Below the pieces are notes generated by a model. That model was not told the origin of the DNA and did no database searches. It saw only the letters and a list, made by a program, of their open reading frames with translations. A DNA stretch of 64,000 nt from Acidithiobacillus montserratensis (lineage in GTDB: Bacteria > Pseudomonadota > Gammaproteobacteria > Acidithiobacillales > Acidithiobacillaceae), in the NCBI RefSeq assembly GCF_018853465.1, contig NZ_JABBOU010000162.1, positions 11,013 through 75,012 of the forward strand. The letters are read 5' to 3'. The position numbers were made by a program, and so were the translations under genes. Shown here piece after piece: positions 55,796-64,000 of the stretch (the first letter of the stretch is position 1; every line of letters begins with the position of its first letter).

Positions 55796-56349
55796 ATCCA
55801 GAACAGCAACAGCAGGTTTTCCGAACCTTACTCACTGCCATGTCTGCACCGGGCCAAATCGCGACCATTCCTGCTCATTCAGCCCCTGCACCTCTGTCCC
55901 CTGCTTGTGCCGCCATTTGTCAGACGCTACTGGATGCGGGCAGCCCTGTTGCCCTCGTAGGCATGTGCGCTGCGGTAGCGCCCTGGCTGGCTACCCACTG
56001 CCGTGCCCCCATGGTTTCCATGGACGCGGCGCATTTTGTGCTGGGCACAGAAAAACACTGGGACTGGGAATCCACCCCGGTGCCTATGGGCAGCGAAGAA
56101 GAACCCGAGCAAGGCGCAACTCTCATTCTCGAACTGGACAATCTGGACGCTGCTAAGCCCCTGCAACTCACGGGGCCGGGCATCGCCAGCACCCGCCGCA
56201 TCGCCCCCGATCTGGGCGCAGGGTTCCTCACTTTCTGGCAGAAACAGCAGTCCCGGTATCCCCGGGGCGTGGACCTGATATTGTGCTGCCGGGAACAATG
56301 CCTTTGTCTGCCCCGATCCGTCAGCATTTGCCGCTTAGAGGAGGCATAA
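55792..56349 (+). CDS. phnH: C-P lyase core complex subunit PhnH
   Basis: A 185-residue PhnH. The start FRTLLTAMSAPGQIATIP and the C-terminal LTGPGIASTRRI and PRGVDLILCC blocks fit the family (a PLP-transferase-like fold without PLP). Three bases separate it from phnI. Confidence 0.92.
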   Translation: MNPEQQQQVFRTLLTAMSAPGQIATIPAHSAPAPLSPACAAICQTLLDAGSPVALVGMCAAVAPWLATHCRAPMVSMDAAHFVLGTEKHWDWESTPVPMGSEEEPEQGATLILELDNLDAAKPLQLTGPGIASTRRIAPDLGAGFLTFWQKQQSRYPRGVDLILCCREQCLCLPRSVSICRLEEA

Positions 56350-56352
56350 TCC

Positions 56353-57474
56353 ATGTCTTATGTGGCCGTAAAAGGCGGTGCCCGGGCCATTGGTGCTGCA
56401 CATCAACTTATCGCAGATACGCTTTATCCCGAAAATAACGCTTCCGATACGCCCGTAGATCAGCTCCATCAGCAACTGGACCAGCAATTGCGTCTGGGCA
56501 TTGATCGCATCATGGCGGAAGCCTCTCTCTATGATCGCGACATTGCCGCCCGGGCATTGTTACAGGCTCAGGGAGACAGCATCGAAGCGGTGTTCATCGT
56601 CCGCGCATACCGGGCTACCCTCAGCCGTTTTCTCGATGCCGAGCCGCTCAAGATCTCCGACAGTCAGCCCCAACGCCATATTTCTGCCGCCTTCAAAGAC
56701 GTTCCCGGCGGCCAGCAGTTAGGGGCCACTTATGATTACTCCCATCGCCTGCTCGGCTATTTCCAGCATCTGCCCGCGCCGCAAAGCGCTGCCGAGCCAT
56801 TCATCAAGTCCGAAGATGCTGCAGCAGAAACCAGGCATTCCGGGGTCATGCAACTCCTCGAACAGGAAGGTTTCATCGAAACCAGCACCGCCGCTCCGAC
56901 AGAAGAAAACCGCGACATCACCCAGATTCCTCCCGGCTTTCCCGCCAGCCGTGCGCAGCGCCTGCAAACCCTGGCGCGTGCCGACGAAGGATTCCTGCTG
57001 GGCATGGCCTATTCCACCCAACGCGGTTACGGGCAGAATCATCCATTTATTGCTGAACTTCGTCAGGGCAGCGTGAATGTGGAAATCACCCCTCCGGAAC
57101 TCGGTTTCACTATCTGCATTGGCCAAATAAGCATGACCGAATGCCAGATGATCAACCAGTTCCACGGCGATACACCGGAACAAGCCACTTTTACCCGGGG
57201 TTACGGACTGGTCTTCGGCCATAATGAACGCAAGGCCATTGCCATGGCGCTGCTGGATCGGGCCTTGCGCGCTCGGGAGTTAGGAGAAAAAGTCCAGGCA
57301 CCGGCCCAGGATGAAGAATTTGTGCTCAGTCATTGTGACAATGTCGAAGCCACCGGTTTTGTGGAGCATCTCAAGCTTCCCCATCATGTGGATTTTCAGA
57401 GTGAAATAGCCACCCTGCGGGCGCTGCGCGCGCATCCGAAAAATTCCCCGACGGAGCATTCCGATGGACTATAA
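56353..57474 (+). CDS. phnI: C-P lyase core complex subunit PhnI
   Basis: A 373-residue PhnI, the nucleosidase-like subunit that couples phosphonate with ATP ribose. Recognisable blocks are MSYVAVKGGARAI at the start, AYSTQRGYGQNHPFIAELR and GYGLVFGHNERKAIAMALLDRAL. It overlaps phnJ by 11 bases. Confidence 0.95.
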   Translation: MSYVAVKGGARAIGAAHQLIADTLYPENNASDTPVDQLHQQLDQQLRLGIDRIMAEASLYDRDIAARALLQAQGDSIEAVFIVRAYRATLSRFLDAEPLKISDSQPQRHISAAFKDVPGGQQLGATYDYSHRLLGYFQHLPAPQSAAEPFIKSEDAAAETRHSGVMQLLEQEGFIETSTAAPTEENRDITQIPPGFPASRAQRLQTLARADEGFLLGMAYSTQRGYGQNHPFIAELRQGSVNVEITPPELGFTICIGQISMTECQMINQFHGDTPEQATFTRGYGLVFGHNERKAIAMALLDRALRARELGEKVQAPAQDEEFVLSHCDNVEATGFVEHLKLPHHVDFQSEIATLRALRAHPKNSPTEHSDGL

Positions 57475-58285
57475 TTTTGCCTACCTCGATGAACAGAGCA
57501 AGCGCGCCATTCGTCGCAGCCTGCTCAAGGCTGTCGCCATTCCCGGTCATCAGATTCCTTTTGCCAGCCGGGAAATGCCCCTGCCCTATGGCTGGGGAAC
57601 CGGTGGCATCCAGCTCACTGCCGCCATTATCGGCAAAGACGATGTGCTCAAGGTCATCGACCAGGGGGCCGACGATACCACCAATGCGGTATCCATCCGC
57701 CAGTTTTTTGCGCGCGTGGCGGGAGTGGCCAGCACGACCAAAACGCGCCTGGCCAGCATCATCCAGACCCGCCACCGGATTCCCGAAACAGCCCTGCAAG
57801 GGGGGCAGATCATGGTCTATCAGGTGCCCATGCCCGAGCCACTGTTCAAACTGGAACCGCGCCGTACCGAAACCCGGATGTTACATGCCCTGGGGGATTA
57901 CAGCCTGATGTATTTGCAGCTCTACGACCACATTACCCGCTACGGACGAGTTGCCATCGGCTATGATTATCCGGTCATGGTGCATGATCGTTACCTGATG
58001 TCGCCCTCCCCCATCCCCGCCTTCGATGTCCCGAAAATGCACATGAGCCCCGCCTTGCAGTTATTTGGCGCGGGGCGGGAAAAACGTCTTTATGCAGTTC
58101 CTCCCTACACCCGGGTCGTGCCGCTGGCTTTTGCCGATTACCCCTTTGCGCCGGTGCAGGCCCAGGCACCCTGCGCCATTTGTGGATCGAGCAGTTCCTA
58201 CAAGGATGAAATCATCCTCGACGATAGGGGTACCCGGCAGTATGTCTGCTCGGATACGGACTACTGCGAGCAGCACCCATGCTGA
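57464..58285 (+). CDS. phnJ: C-P lyase (radical SAM) PhnJ
   Basis: A 273-residue radical-SAM enzyme that breaks the C-P bond. The iron-sulfur ligands match E. coli spacing exactly: Cys237 and Cys240 (CAIC), Cys262 (YVC) and the thiyl-radical Cys268 (DYC). The radical Gly is Gly28 in AIPG, followed by PYGWGTGGIQ. All catalytic residues are present. It overlaps phnI and phnK. Confidence 0.96.
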   Translation: MDYNFAYLDEQSKRAIRRSLLKAVAIPGHQIPFASREMPLPYGWGTGGIQLTAAIIGKDDVLKVIDQGADDTTNAVSIRQFFARVAGVASTTKTRLASIIQTRHRIPETALQGGQIMVYQVPMPEPLFKLEPRRTETRMLHALGDYSLMYLQLYDHITRYGRVAIGYDYPVMVHDRYLMSPSPIPAFDVPKMHMSPALQLFGAGREKRLYAVPPYTRVVPLAFADYPFAPVQAQAPCAICGSSSSYKDEIILDDRGTRQYVCSDTDYCEQHPC

Positions 58286-59094
58286 CGTCATCCAGCCAGA
58301 CGCACACTCCCACACCCACCACTGCGCCCGGCCCTGCGATCATAGCGCAAAGTCTGCATTTTCGCTTCGGCAGCCAGATGGTCCTGCGCGACGTTTCTCT
58401 GGAAGTCTTCCCCGGTGAAGTCCTCGCCATTGTCGGCGAGAGCGGCTCCGGAAAATCAACCCTGCTGAACCTGCTCTACGGCAACCTGCAACCCTGCCAA
58501 GGCAGCGTACACGCCATCGGCAACGCCGGGCTCCAGCCCTTGGCAAGCCTCAGCCAGCAGACACTCCGCCAGCTTCAGCGCAGCCGTTGGGGATATGTCT
58601 GCCAGAACCCCCGCGATGCCCTGCGCATGGCCATCAGCGCCAGCGGCAACATCATCGAAAGGCCCATGGCCATGGGCCTGCGGCATTATGCCACCCTGCG
58701 CCAGGAAGCCCGGCACTGGCTGGAAAAAGTGGAAATCGACCCGGCCCGTCTCGATGATTTACCCGGGACTTTTTCCGGAGGAATGCTGCAACGCCTGCAG
58801 ATCGCCCGCACCCTCATCAGTCAACCCGCCCTCCTCTATCTGGATGAACCGACCAGCGGCCTGGATGTGTCGGTGCAGGCCGCCCTGCTCGATCTGCTGC
58901 GCAAACTGGTCAGCAACGAGCAGATGGCGGTGCTGCTGGTCACCCACGATCTGGCCGTGGCCCGCCTCCTCGCTCAGCGCATTGCCGTCATGCGCCGGGG
59001 CGAAATCATCGAAGCAGGGCTGGCCGACCAGGTGCTGGATGACCCCCGGCATCCCTACACCCAATTGCTGGTCAGCTCGGTACTCCCGGCATGA
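58279..59094 (+). CDS. phnK: C-P lyase ATP-binding protein PhnK
   Basis: A 271-residue ABC-type ATPase that binds the PhnGHIJ core through PhnJ. Walker A is GESGSGKST (about 53-61), signature FSGGMLQRLQIA, Walker B LLYLDEPTSGLD and H-loop LLVTHD. The N-terminus has about 20 extra polar residues. It overlaps phnJ by 7 bases and phnL by 4. Confidence 0.92.
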   Translation: MLTSSSQTHTPTPTTAPGPAIIAQSLHFRFGSQMVLRDVSLEVFPGEVLAIVGESGSGKSTLLNLLYGNLQPCQGSVHAIGNAGLQPLASLSQQTLRQLQRSRWGYVCQNPRDALRMAISASGNIIERPMAMGLRHYATLRQEARHWLEKVEIDPARLDDLPGTFSGGMLQRLQIARTLISQPALLYLDEPTSGLDVSVQAALLDLLRKLVSNEQMAVLLVTHDLAVARLLAQRIAVMRRGEIIEAGLADQVLDDPRHPYTQLLVSSVLPA

Positions 59095-59807
59095 ATATTC
59101 TCGAAGTCGAAAATCTCGGCAAAAAATTCGTCCTGCACCTGCGTGGCGGCTGGCATTTACCGGTTTTGCAGGGGGTCACATTCACTGTGGCTGCGGGGGA
59201 ATGTGTGGCTATAACCGGCGCTTCGGGCAGCGGTAAATCCTCCCTGCTGCGGACCCTCTACGGCAATTATCGCAGTGACAGCGGCACGGCGCGGCTGCGC
59301 ACCGGGCAGGGCATGGTCGATATTCTCCAGAGCTCCCCCCGGGAAATCCTCGCCCTGCGCCGCCATGTCATGGCTTACGCCAGCCAGTTTCTGCGGGTCA
59401 TCCCCCGGGTATCCACCCTGGAAATCGTTGCCCAGCCCCTGATGGAGCAAGGCCTGGACCAGCAGGTGGCCGGGGAGCGTGCCGCAGCCATGCTCAGCGC
59501 CCTGAATCTGCCTCGCCATCTGCATTCATTGCCCCCCGCCACCTTCTCGGGAGGAGAACAGCAACGGGTCAATCTGGCCCGCGCTTTTGTCGGCCAGCAC
59601 CCCCTGGTGATGCTGGATGAACCGACCGCCTCACTGGATGGTGACAATGCCGCTGTGGTACAAAAGCTGATCATGGAGGCCAAGCACTCCGGGCGGGCAG
59701 TACTGGGCGTTTTTCATGACCCGGCCATGGTCCGGCAGGTCGCCGACCGGCAATATTTCATCCCATCCCTATCGGAGCATTCCCATGAAAACCCTGGCCT
59801 TCAGTAA
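59091..59807 (+). CDS. phnL: C-P lyase ATP-binding protein PhnL
   Basis: A 238-residue ABC-type ATPase: Walker A GASGSGKSS, signature FSGGEQQRVNLARAF, Walker B LVMLDEPTASLD and switch GVFHD. It is thought to act with PhnK on the core complex. The 3' end overlaps phnM by 23 bases. Confidence 0.92.
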   Translation: MNILEVENLGKKFVLHLRGGWHLPVLQGVTFTVAAGECVAITGASGSGKSSLLRTLYGNYRSDSGTARLRTGQGMVDILQSSPREILALRRHVMAYASQFLRVIPRVSTLEIVAQPLMEQGLDQQVAGERAAAMLSALNLPRHLHSLPPATFSGGEQQRVNLARAFVGQHPLVMLDEPTASLDGDNAAVVQKLIMEAKHSGRAVLGVFHDPAMVRQVADRQYFIPSLSEHSHENPGLQ

Positions 59808-60942
59808 TTTTCGCATGGTGCTGGCAGATCGGATTGTCCACGGCACCCTCGAACTGGACGAGAATGGCACCATTGTTGCCCTGGATGAAGACCCCCGCCC
59901 CCGCTCCGGCAGTGAAGATGGGCAAGGCGACTGGTTGCTGCCGGGATTGGTGGATGTCCATACCGATAACCTCGAACGTCAGGTACAACCGCGCAGCAAC
60001 GTCCGCTGGCCGTCCCGCTCGGCCTTTCTGGCCCATGACAGCCAGTGCGCGGCGGCCGGCATCACCACCGTCGCCGATGCTCTCTGTGTCGGCGATGCCG
60101 GTTTTGAAAGCCAGCGCATCCAGACCCTCCGCGATGCCATTGTCGATCTGACCTTTCTGGAAAAACAGGGTCTGCTGCGTTCCGACCATGTCCTGCATCT
60201 GCGCTGTGAACTGCCCACCCCCAACATGCAGGCATTATTTGAAACCGCCATGGCCCAAGCGCCGATCCACATGATCAGCCTCATGGACCACACCCCCGGC
60301 GTTGGTCAACACGCCAATCTCGACAAATTCCGGGAAAGCCGGCGCGGCGACGGTTACAGCGAAGCCGAACTGGAACAGATGATTCAGGAATCCCAGCAAC
60401 GCCGCGAAACCTATAGTGAAAAAAACCGCCAGTACCTCCTGCACACCCTGCAGGAAATGGCCACCAGGCAGGGCATACATTTGCAGATCGCCAGTCACGA
60501 TGACCGTACTGCCGAAGAAATTCAGCGCAATGCGAAAGAAGGTATCCGCATCGCCGAATTTCCGGTGAGCATGGAAGCCGCTCAGGAAGCCGGCCGACTC
60601 GGCATGGCCACGGTTGCCGGTGCGCCCAATGTGGTGCGCGGCGGTTCCCATTCCGGCAATGTCGCGGTGAAAGATCTGGTCGCGGCTGGACTGGTGCAGG
60701 TGCTGGCTTCGGACTATGTGCCCCATGCCCTGCTGGAGGCCGCCTTTGCCCTGACCCGCATGGGCCTGACCGATCTGCCCGGCGCGCTGCGCATGGTCAG
60801 CCTCGCTCCGGCGCAAATGCTCGGTCTGGAAGATCGCGGCGCCATCGCCGTCGGCTTGCGCGGTGATCTGCTCCGGGTCGGCAGCGCTGCCGATCTCCCC
60901 CACTTGCGCGCCGTCTGGAAAGCCGGCGAAAGGATCGCCTGA
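59785..60942 (+). CDS. phnM: Ribose-phosphonate triphosphate diphosphatase PhnM
   Basis: A 385-residue amidohydrolase that removes pyrophosphate from 5-triphosphoribosyl-1-phosphonate before C-P cleavage. Metal-site blocks: LPGLVDVHTDNLERQ (about 53-67), SLMDHTPG, ASHDDRTAEE and GAPNVVRGGSHSGN. ATG 59785 was preferred over an upstream in-frame start at 59716 because it has GGAG about 7 bases upstream and fits the family N-terminus. Confidence 0.93.
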   Translation: MKTLAFSNFRMVLADRIVHGTLELDENGTIVALDEDPRPRSGSEDGQGDWLLPGLVDVHTDNLERQVQPRSNVRWPSRSAFLAHDSQCAAAGITTVADALCVGDAGFESQRIQTLRDAIVDLTFLEKQGLLRSDHVLHLRCELPTPNMQALFETAMAQAPIHMISLMDHTPGVGQHANLDKFRESRRGDGYSEAELEQMIQESQQRRETYSEKNRQYLLHTLQEMATRQGIHLQIASHDDRTAEEIQRNAKEGIRIAEFPVSMEAAQEAGRLGMATVAGAPNVVRGGSHSGNVAVKDLVAAGLVQVLASDYVPHALLEAAFALTRMGLTDLPGALRMVSLAPAQMLGLEDRGAIAVGLRGDLLRVGSAADLPHLRAVWKAGERIA

Positions 60943-60946
60943 AGCC

Positions 60947-61636
60947 ATGCGCGTCGCCGTTTATTACTTGCCGGAAGCCGACGACCCCCTCTGGCAGGCG
61001 GGCTGTCGCTGGCTGGGCTGGAACCCCGAAACCGCTCTGCCCTGTCTCCGCCCTGCCGTGGCTGGCCTTGCCGCAGCCTCGCGGCGCGCCAGCCGTTACG
61101 GTTTCCATGCCACCATCAAGGCCCCCATGCCCCTGCAGGGCGAACTGGACAGTCTGGTCCAGGCTCTGAGCAGGGAACTGGCTGCTTTTCCCGCTTTTAC
61201 CCTGCCGCCGCTGCAATACACCCAGGATGAAGGCTTTGTCGCCCTGCGCCTCAGTCGGGCCTCACCGGAACTGGCCAGACTCGCAGACACCTGTGTACGC
61301 AGCCTCGAACCCTGGCGGCATCCCTATACTGCTGACGAGCTCGCCGCCAGAAGCCGGAAACTGCAGCATGAGCGTCAGCGCCACTATCTGGAGCAATGGG
61401 GTTATCCTTATGTGTTTGAGGAGTTCATCTTTCACATGACCCTCAGCGACCAACAATCCGACAGTCGCCTGCTGGAAGCGGCCCAAAGCTATTTCGGCGA
61501 TCTGCCGGCGCAGCCACGCTTGGTCCGCAGCCTGGCCGTCCTCTGTGAAAGCCACCCCGATGCCCCTTTTACCCTCCTCCAGCGCGTACCTCTCGCATCA
61601 GGGCTCACGCCCGGGCTCGCATCAGGCTCCGAATGA
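60947..61636 (+). CDS. DUF1045 (2H phosphoesterase-like) phosphonate metabolism protein
   Basis: A 229-residue protein of the family often found in phn operons. Two HxT motifs (HATIKAP, about 57-63, and HMTLSD, about 163-168) define the 2H phosphoesterase superfamily, whose members open cyclic phosphates. phnP, which opens ribosyl 1,2-cyclic phosphate in E. coli, is absent, so this protein may do the same job (inference). It starts 4 bases after phnM and overlaps phnN by 4 bases. Confidence 0.85.
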   Translation: MRVAVYYLPEADDPLWQAGCRWLGWNPETALPCLRPAVAGLAAASRRASRYGFHATIKAPMPLQGELDSLVQALSRELAAFPAFTLPPLQYTQDEGFVALRLSRASPELARLADTCVRSLEPWRHPYTADELAARSRKLQHERQRHYLEQWGYPYVFEEFIFHMTLSDQQSDSRLLEAAQSYFGDLPAQPRLVRSLAVLCESHPDAPFTLLQRVPLASGLTPGLASGSE

Positions 61637-62175
61637 AACTGGTCCTCATCGCCGGTCCTTCCGGAGCCGGTAAAGACTCGGTGATTCGTGGCGCAGCGAC
61701 GCTGCTGAAAGACGACCCCCGCTTTTATTTTGCCCGGAGAATGGTCACCCGCGACTATCCCCAGCCGGGAGAAATCCCTGTTTCCACAGAAACTTTCGAC
61801 CAGCTCACGGCCTCTGGTCATTTTGCCAAAACCTGGCAGGCCCACCAGTTATCCTACGGATTACCCCGCGAAGAAATGCAGCCCGAACATCCCGCTGTGC
61901 AGATCCTCATCGCCAATGTATCTCGCACGGTGCTCCATGAGCTACTTGCCGAATATGGGGGACATGTTTTATACATTACTGCATCACCCACAGAAATCCG
62001 TCGCCGCCTTGAAAAACGCCACCGCGAAAGCCCCGCATCCATCCAGGAAAGAATCGAGCGCAGCGTGTCCTTGCCGGAACACCTGCCCATGACCACCATC
62101 CACAATGATGGACTCCTGGAAGAAGCGATCGAGCAATGTGTGCAAAGCTTGCAGAGCCTACTGGAAGTCAGATGA
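61633..62175 (+). CDS. phnN: Ribose 1,5-bisphosphokinase PhnN
   Basis: A 180-residue guanylate-kinase-like enzyme that makes PRPP from ribose 1,5-bisphosphate, the end of the C-P lyase pathway. The P-loop GPSGAGKDSV (about 8-17), RRMVTRDYP and LYITASPTEIRRRLEKRHRES fit the family. It overlaps the upstream and downstream genes by 4 bases each. Confidence 0.93.
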   Translation: MKLVLIAGPSGAGKDSVIRGAATLLKDDPRFYFARRMVTRDYPQPGEIPVSTETFDQLTASGHFAKTWQAHQLSYGLPREEMQPEHPAVQILIANVSRTVLHELLAEYGGHVLYITASPTEIRRRLEKRHRESPASIQERIERSVSLPEHLPMTTIHNDGLLEEAIEQCVQSLQSLLEVR

Positions 62176-62924
62176 TACATCCCCACAAAGGGCACTTTGT
62201 CCCCGGCATCACCATCTGGAAACAAATCGTCGATGATCTCCAGGCGCGCATTGATTCCGGTGAGCTCGTCGTCCATCAAAAGCTGCCCGGCGAAGCGGAC
62301 CTGGCCGAAGCCTACGGCGTCAACCGCCATACCATGCGCCGCGCCCTGCAGGAACTCGCGGCCCTGGGTAAAGTGCGCATTCAGCATGGGCGCGGCACTT
62401 TTGTCGCCAACAATGTGTTTGACTACGAACTGGTAGAACGTCCGCGTTTTTCCGAATGGGTCAAAAAATATAACAAACCGGGGCACAACCAGATTCTCGA
62501 AGCAGAAATTCTCCTTCTGCTTGATCTGCCGGAGTTGCCGCGCATTCAGCAGTATGGCGTTTTTCCCGAATTTCCCCGGGTAGCCATGGTCAAAACCCTG
62601 GGGTTGGTGGGAGAAGAACCCATCTCCATCGCCAGACACCTGTTTTTTGGCGAGGCACTCCTGGCGCTGGTAGAAGATTTGCGGGCCGGAAGAGGTATCA
62701 CCGAATCCCTGCGGCTCCATGGCGTGCACGATTACACCCGGATGCGCTCCACCATTTCTGCGGCTTCAGCCTCTGCCCAGGATCGTCAGCTCCTGAAACT
62801 CGACAAGGGCGAAACGGTTTTTATCTGTGAAAACGTCAACATTGATAGTGACGGGGTAGGGATTGAATTTTCTACGGTGATTTATCCTTCGGCACGGGTG
62901 CGGCTGGTGTACGAGCCGGGTTAG
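62172..62924 (+). CDS. phnF: GntR/HutC-family regulator PhnF
   Basis: A 250-residue repressor: winged helix (about 12-75; IDSGELVVHQKLPGEADLAEAYGVNRHTMRRALQEL, HGRGTFVA) and a C-terminal UTRA ligand-binding domain (about 95-245). ATG 62172 overlaps the phnN stop (ATGA). Placed last in the operon it is probably autoregulated via the dyad at 55303-55317. Its 3' end overlaps the convergent BrkB gene by 53 bases. Confidence 0.9.
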   Translation: MIHPHKGHFVPGITIWKQIVDDLQARIDSGELVVHQKLPGEADLAEAYGVNRHTMRRALQELAALGKVRIQHGRGTFVANNVFDYELVERPRFSEWVKKYNKPGHNQILEAEILLLLDLPELPRIQQYGVFPEFPRVAMVKTLGLVGEEPISIARHLFFGEALLALVEDLRAGRGITESLRLHGVHDYTRMRSTISAASASAQDRQLLKLDKGETVFICENVNIDSDGVGIEFSTVIYPSARVRLVYEPG

Positions 62925-63810
62925 CCTGATCTTCCCGGGCATAAACCCCCGCCTCCGCCATTTCCGCGCCGAACAAAATGCTGGCCCAGGCCACATAGAG
63001 CCAGAGCAAAAATACCGGGAATGCCCCCAGTGCGCCGTACACCGTTTCAAAAGTCGAAAAGCGCAGATACTCCGACAACCCGAACTTGTCCAGCTCAAAC
63101 AGCAGCGCCACGGTAATGCCCCCCAGCAACGCATCCCGCCAGCGCGGCGATGCAGCGGGCAGGATTTTGTAGAGCAAGAGCATCATCACGGTCACCACCA
63201 GAAAAGTCAGCAGATGACTGAAAAACGGCGGCAGTACCGGAATATCCCCCAGAAAGCGCAACAGCGGCTGCAGCGGTCCTAACAGGGGCAGGAGCAGCGC
63301 CACGCTCAACGGTGCCACTACCAGCATGGCCAGATAACGTAAAATCCGGCACCACCAGCAATGGGGCTGCACCCCCCAGATGGCATTGAGATGACGCTCC
63401 ACGGCGTGCAACAGAAACACGGCAGTGAGCGACAAGCCCAACACCCCCAAGAGCCCCAGTTGTGCGCCCCTGGCGGCGAGCAGATTGACTTCATGCAAAA
63501 TGGTATAGCCCGTCTGCGGCACAAAACTGCGCAATATCAGCCGGTCCACCTGGGCGCGATGAATGACGCTGAAACCCACCAGGTTCCACATACTGAACAC
63601 CAGCACTGCCAGAGGAATCAGACCAAATAAAGTGGTGTAGGAGAGCAGACCGGCGCGATCGATGCAGTCATCCTTCCAGAAGCCATGCCAGGCCCGATAA
63701 ACCCGAAAAAACAAGCGCAGCGGCAGTCCGGCCCGAGGCGCAGGCCGGGGGCGTGGCGCATCTCCCTTTTGCTTGAAACATTGTTGGCCCGGCTTCTGCT
63801 CAGGGGTCAC
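62872..63810 (-). CDS. YihY/BrkB family membrane protein
   Basis: A 312-residue polytopic membrane protein of the BrkB (YihY, formerly RNase BN) family with about six helices and the block DRAGLLSYTTLFGLIPLAVLVF near residue 50, and AALLGGITVALLFELDK-like sequence later. GTG 63810 was chosen: GGAG is 8 bases upstream and the codon overlaps the hda stop in the form GTGA. The frame is open further upstream. Confidence 0.88.
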   Translation of the reverse strand: MTPEQKPGQQCFKQKGDAPRPRPAPRAGLPLRLFFRVYRAWHGFWKDDCIDRAGLLSYTTLFGLIPLAVLVFSMWNLVGFSVIHRAQVDRLILRSFVPQTGYTILHEVNLLAARGAQLGLLGVLGLSLTAVFLLHAVERHLNAIWGVQPHCWWCRILRYLAMLVVAPLSVALLLPLLGPLQPLLRFLGDIPVLPPFFSHLLTFLVVTVMMLLLYKILPAASPRWRDALLGGITVALLFELDKFGLSEYLRFSTFETVYGALGAFPVFLLWLYVAWASILFGAEMAEAGVYAREDQANPARTPAAPVPKDKSP

Positions 63811-64000
63811 GCACCGGCCTCCGTCTCCAGACATTGACGTACAAAAGGAATGGTCAATTGTCTTTGCTGCGCCCAACTGAGGGCGTCCAGTTTTTCCAGC
63901 AAAATATCCAGAGCGCCCATGTCCCGGGTCTGGTGGCGCAACACGTATCGCGCCACTTCCTCATCCATGCGCAGCCCCCGGCGCAGAGCCATCGCCTGCA
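63807..64000 (-). CDS. hda: DnaA-related regulatory protein Hda, C-terminal part
   Basis: The frame continues beyond the right edge, so only about 64 C-terminal codons are visible. GLRMDEEVARYVLRHQTRDM followed by LDILLEKLDALSWAQQRQLTIPFVRQCL matches the AAA+ lid domain end of Hda, which helps inactivate DnaA-ATP after initiation. DnaA itself is excluded, since its helix-turn-helix DNA-binding domain is absent. It is translationally coupled to the BrkB gene. Confidence 0.8.
   Translation of the reverse strand, partial: QAMALRRGLRMDEEVARYVLRHQTRDMGALDILLEKLDALSWAQQRQLTIPFVRQCLETEAGA

Overview
The window reads as a chromosomal segment of a Gram-negative proteobacterium with moderately high GC. 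Gene repertoire and protein style (Fsr-type efflux pump, type-II-like LeuA, truncated haemoglobin, TSUP exporter, TonB systems, C-P lyase operon) fit an Acidithiobacillus-like organism; that assignment is inference from family recognition, not a search. No rRNA, tRNA, CRISPR array, transposase or integrase gene was found.

Layout. 1-9.2 kb: end of an Fsr-type MFS pump, a TonB-like protein, small membrane proteins, thioredoxin, xseA, ppiB, lpxH and a P-type cation ATPase. 9.2-12.4 kb: TSUP permease and an AT-rich group of small membrane or unknown proteins behind a Pho-box-like promoter. 12.4-22.1 kb: leuA divergent from an Lrp/AsnC regulator, a PfkB kinase with an MscS channel, a FAH-family enzyme, truncated haemoglobin, speA, phoH, a Bcp/PrxQ peroxiredoxin and a Fur-family regulator. 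22.3-23.1 kb: what looks like an integron gene cassette (glutathione S-transferase flanked by attC-like sites) with no integrase. 23.1-30.5 kb: a penicillin-binding protein fused to LysM, a PMT-family glycosyltransferase, a Pal-like lipoprotein, ligA and a HAD phosphatase. 30.5-33.6 kb: a Pho box followed by an ABC ATPase and a permease/CPBP protein broken by a frameshift. 33.6-42.3 kb: smc, queF, a sugar kinase, a DUF481 protein, a Sel1 protein, a CDF metal exporter, a small P-loop kinase and a superinfection-immunity-like protein.

42.4-62.9 kb is the most interesting part: a phosphorus-scavenging island. A very clear triple Pho box (42450-42478) precedes a co-directional run: small ORF, exbB, exbD, TonB-dependent receptor, Sel1 protein, two tandem Tat-exported phospholipase C paralogues, and a second TonB-dependent receptor, closed by an intrinsic terminator. 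An MFS transporter with one in-frame amber codon follows, then a tight phnGHIJKLM-DUF1045-phnN-phnF operon with its own promoter and a candidate PhnF operator. The inferred logic is that receptors energised by a dedicated ExbBD bring organophosphate into the periplasm, PLC enzymes cleave phosphodiesters there or at the surface, and C-P lyase recovers phosphate from phosphonates. phnCDE and phnP are missing; the MFS protein and the DUF1045 (2H phosphoesterase) protein are the natural candidates to replace them. The window ends with a BrkB-family membrane protein and the 3' end of hda.
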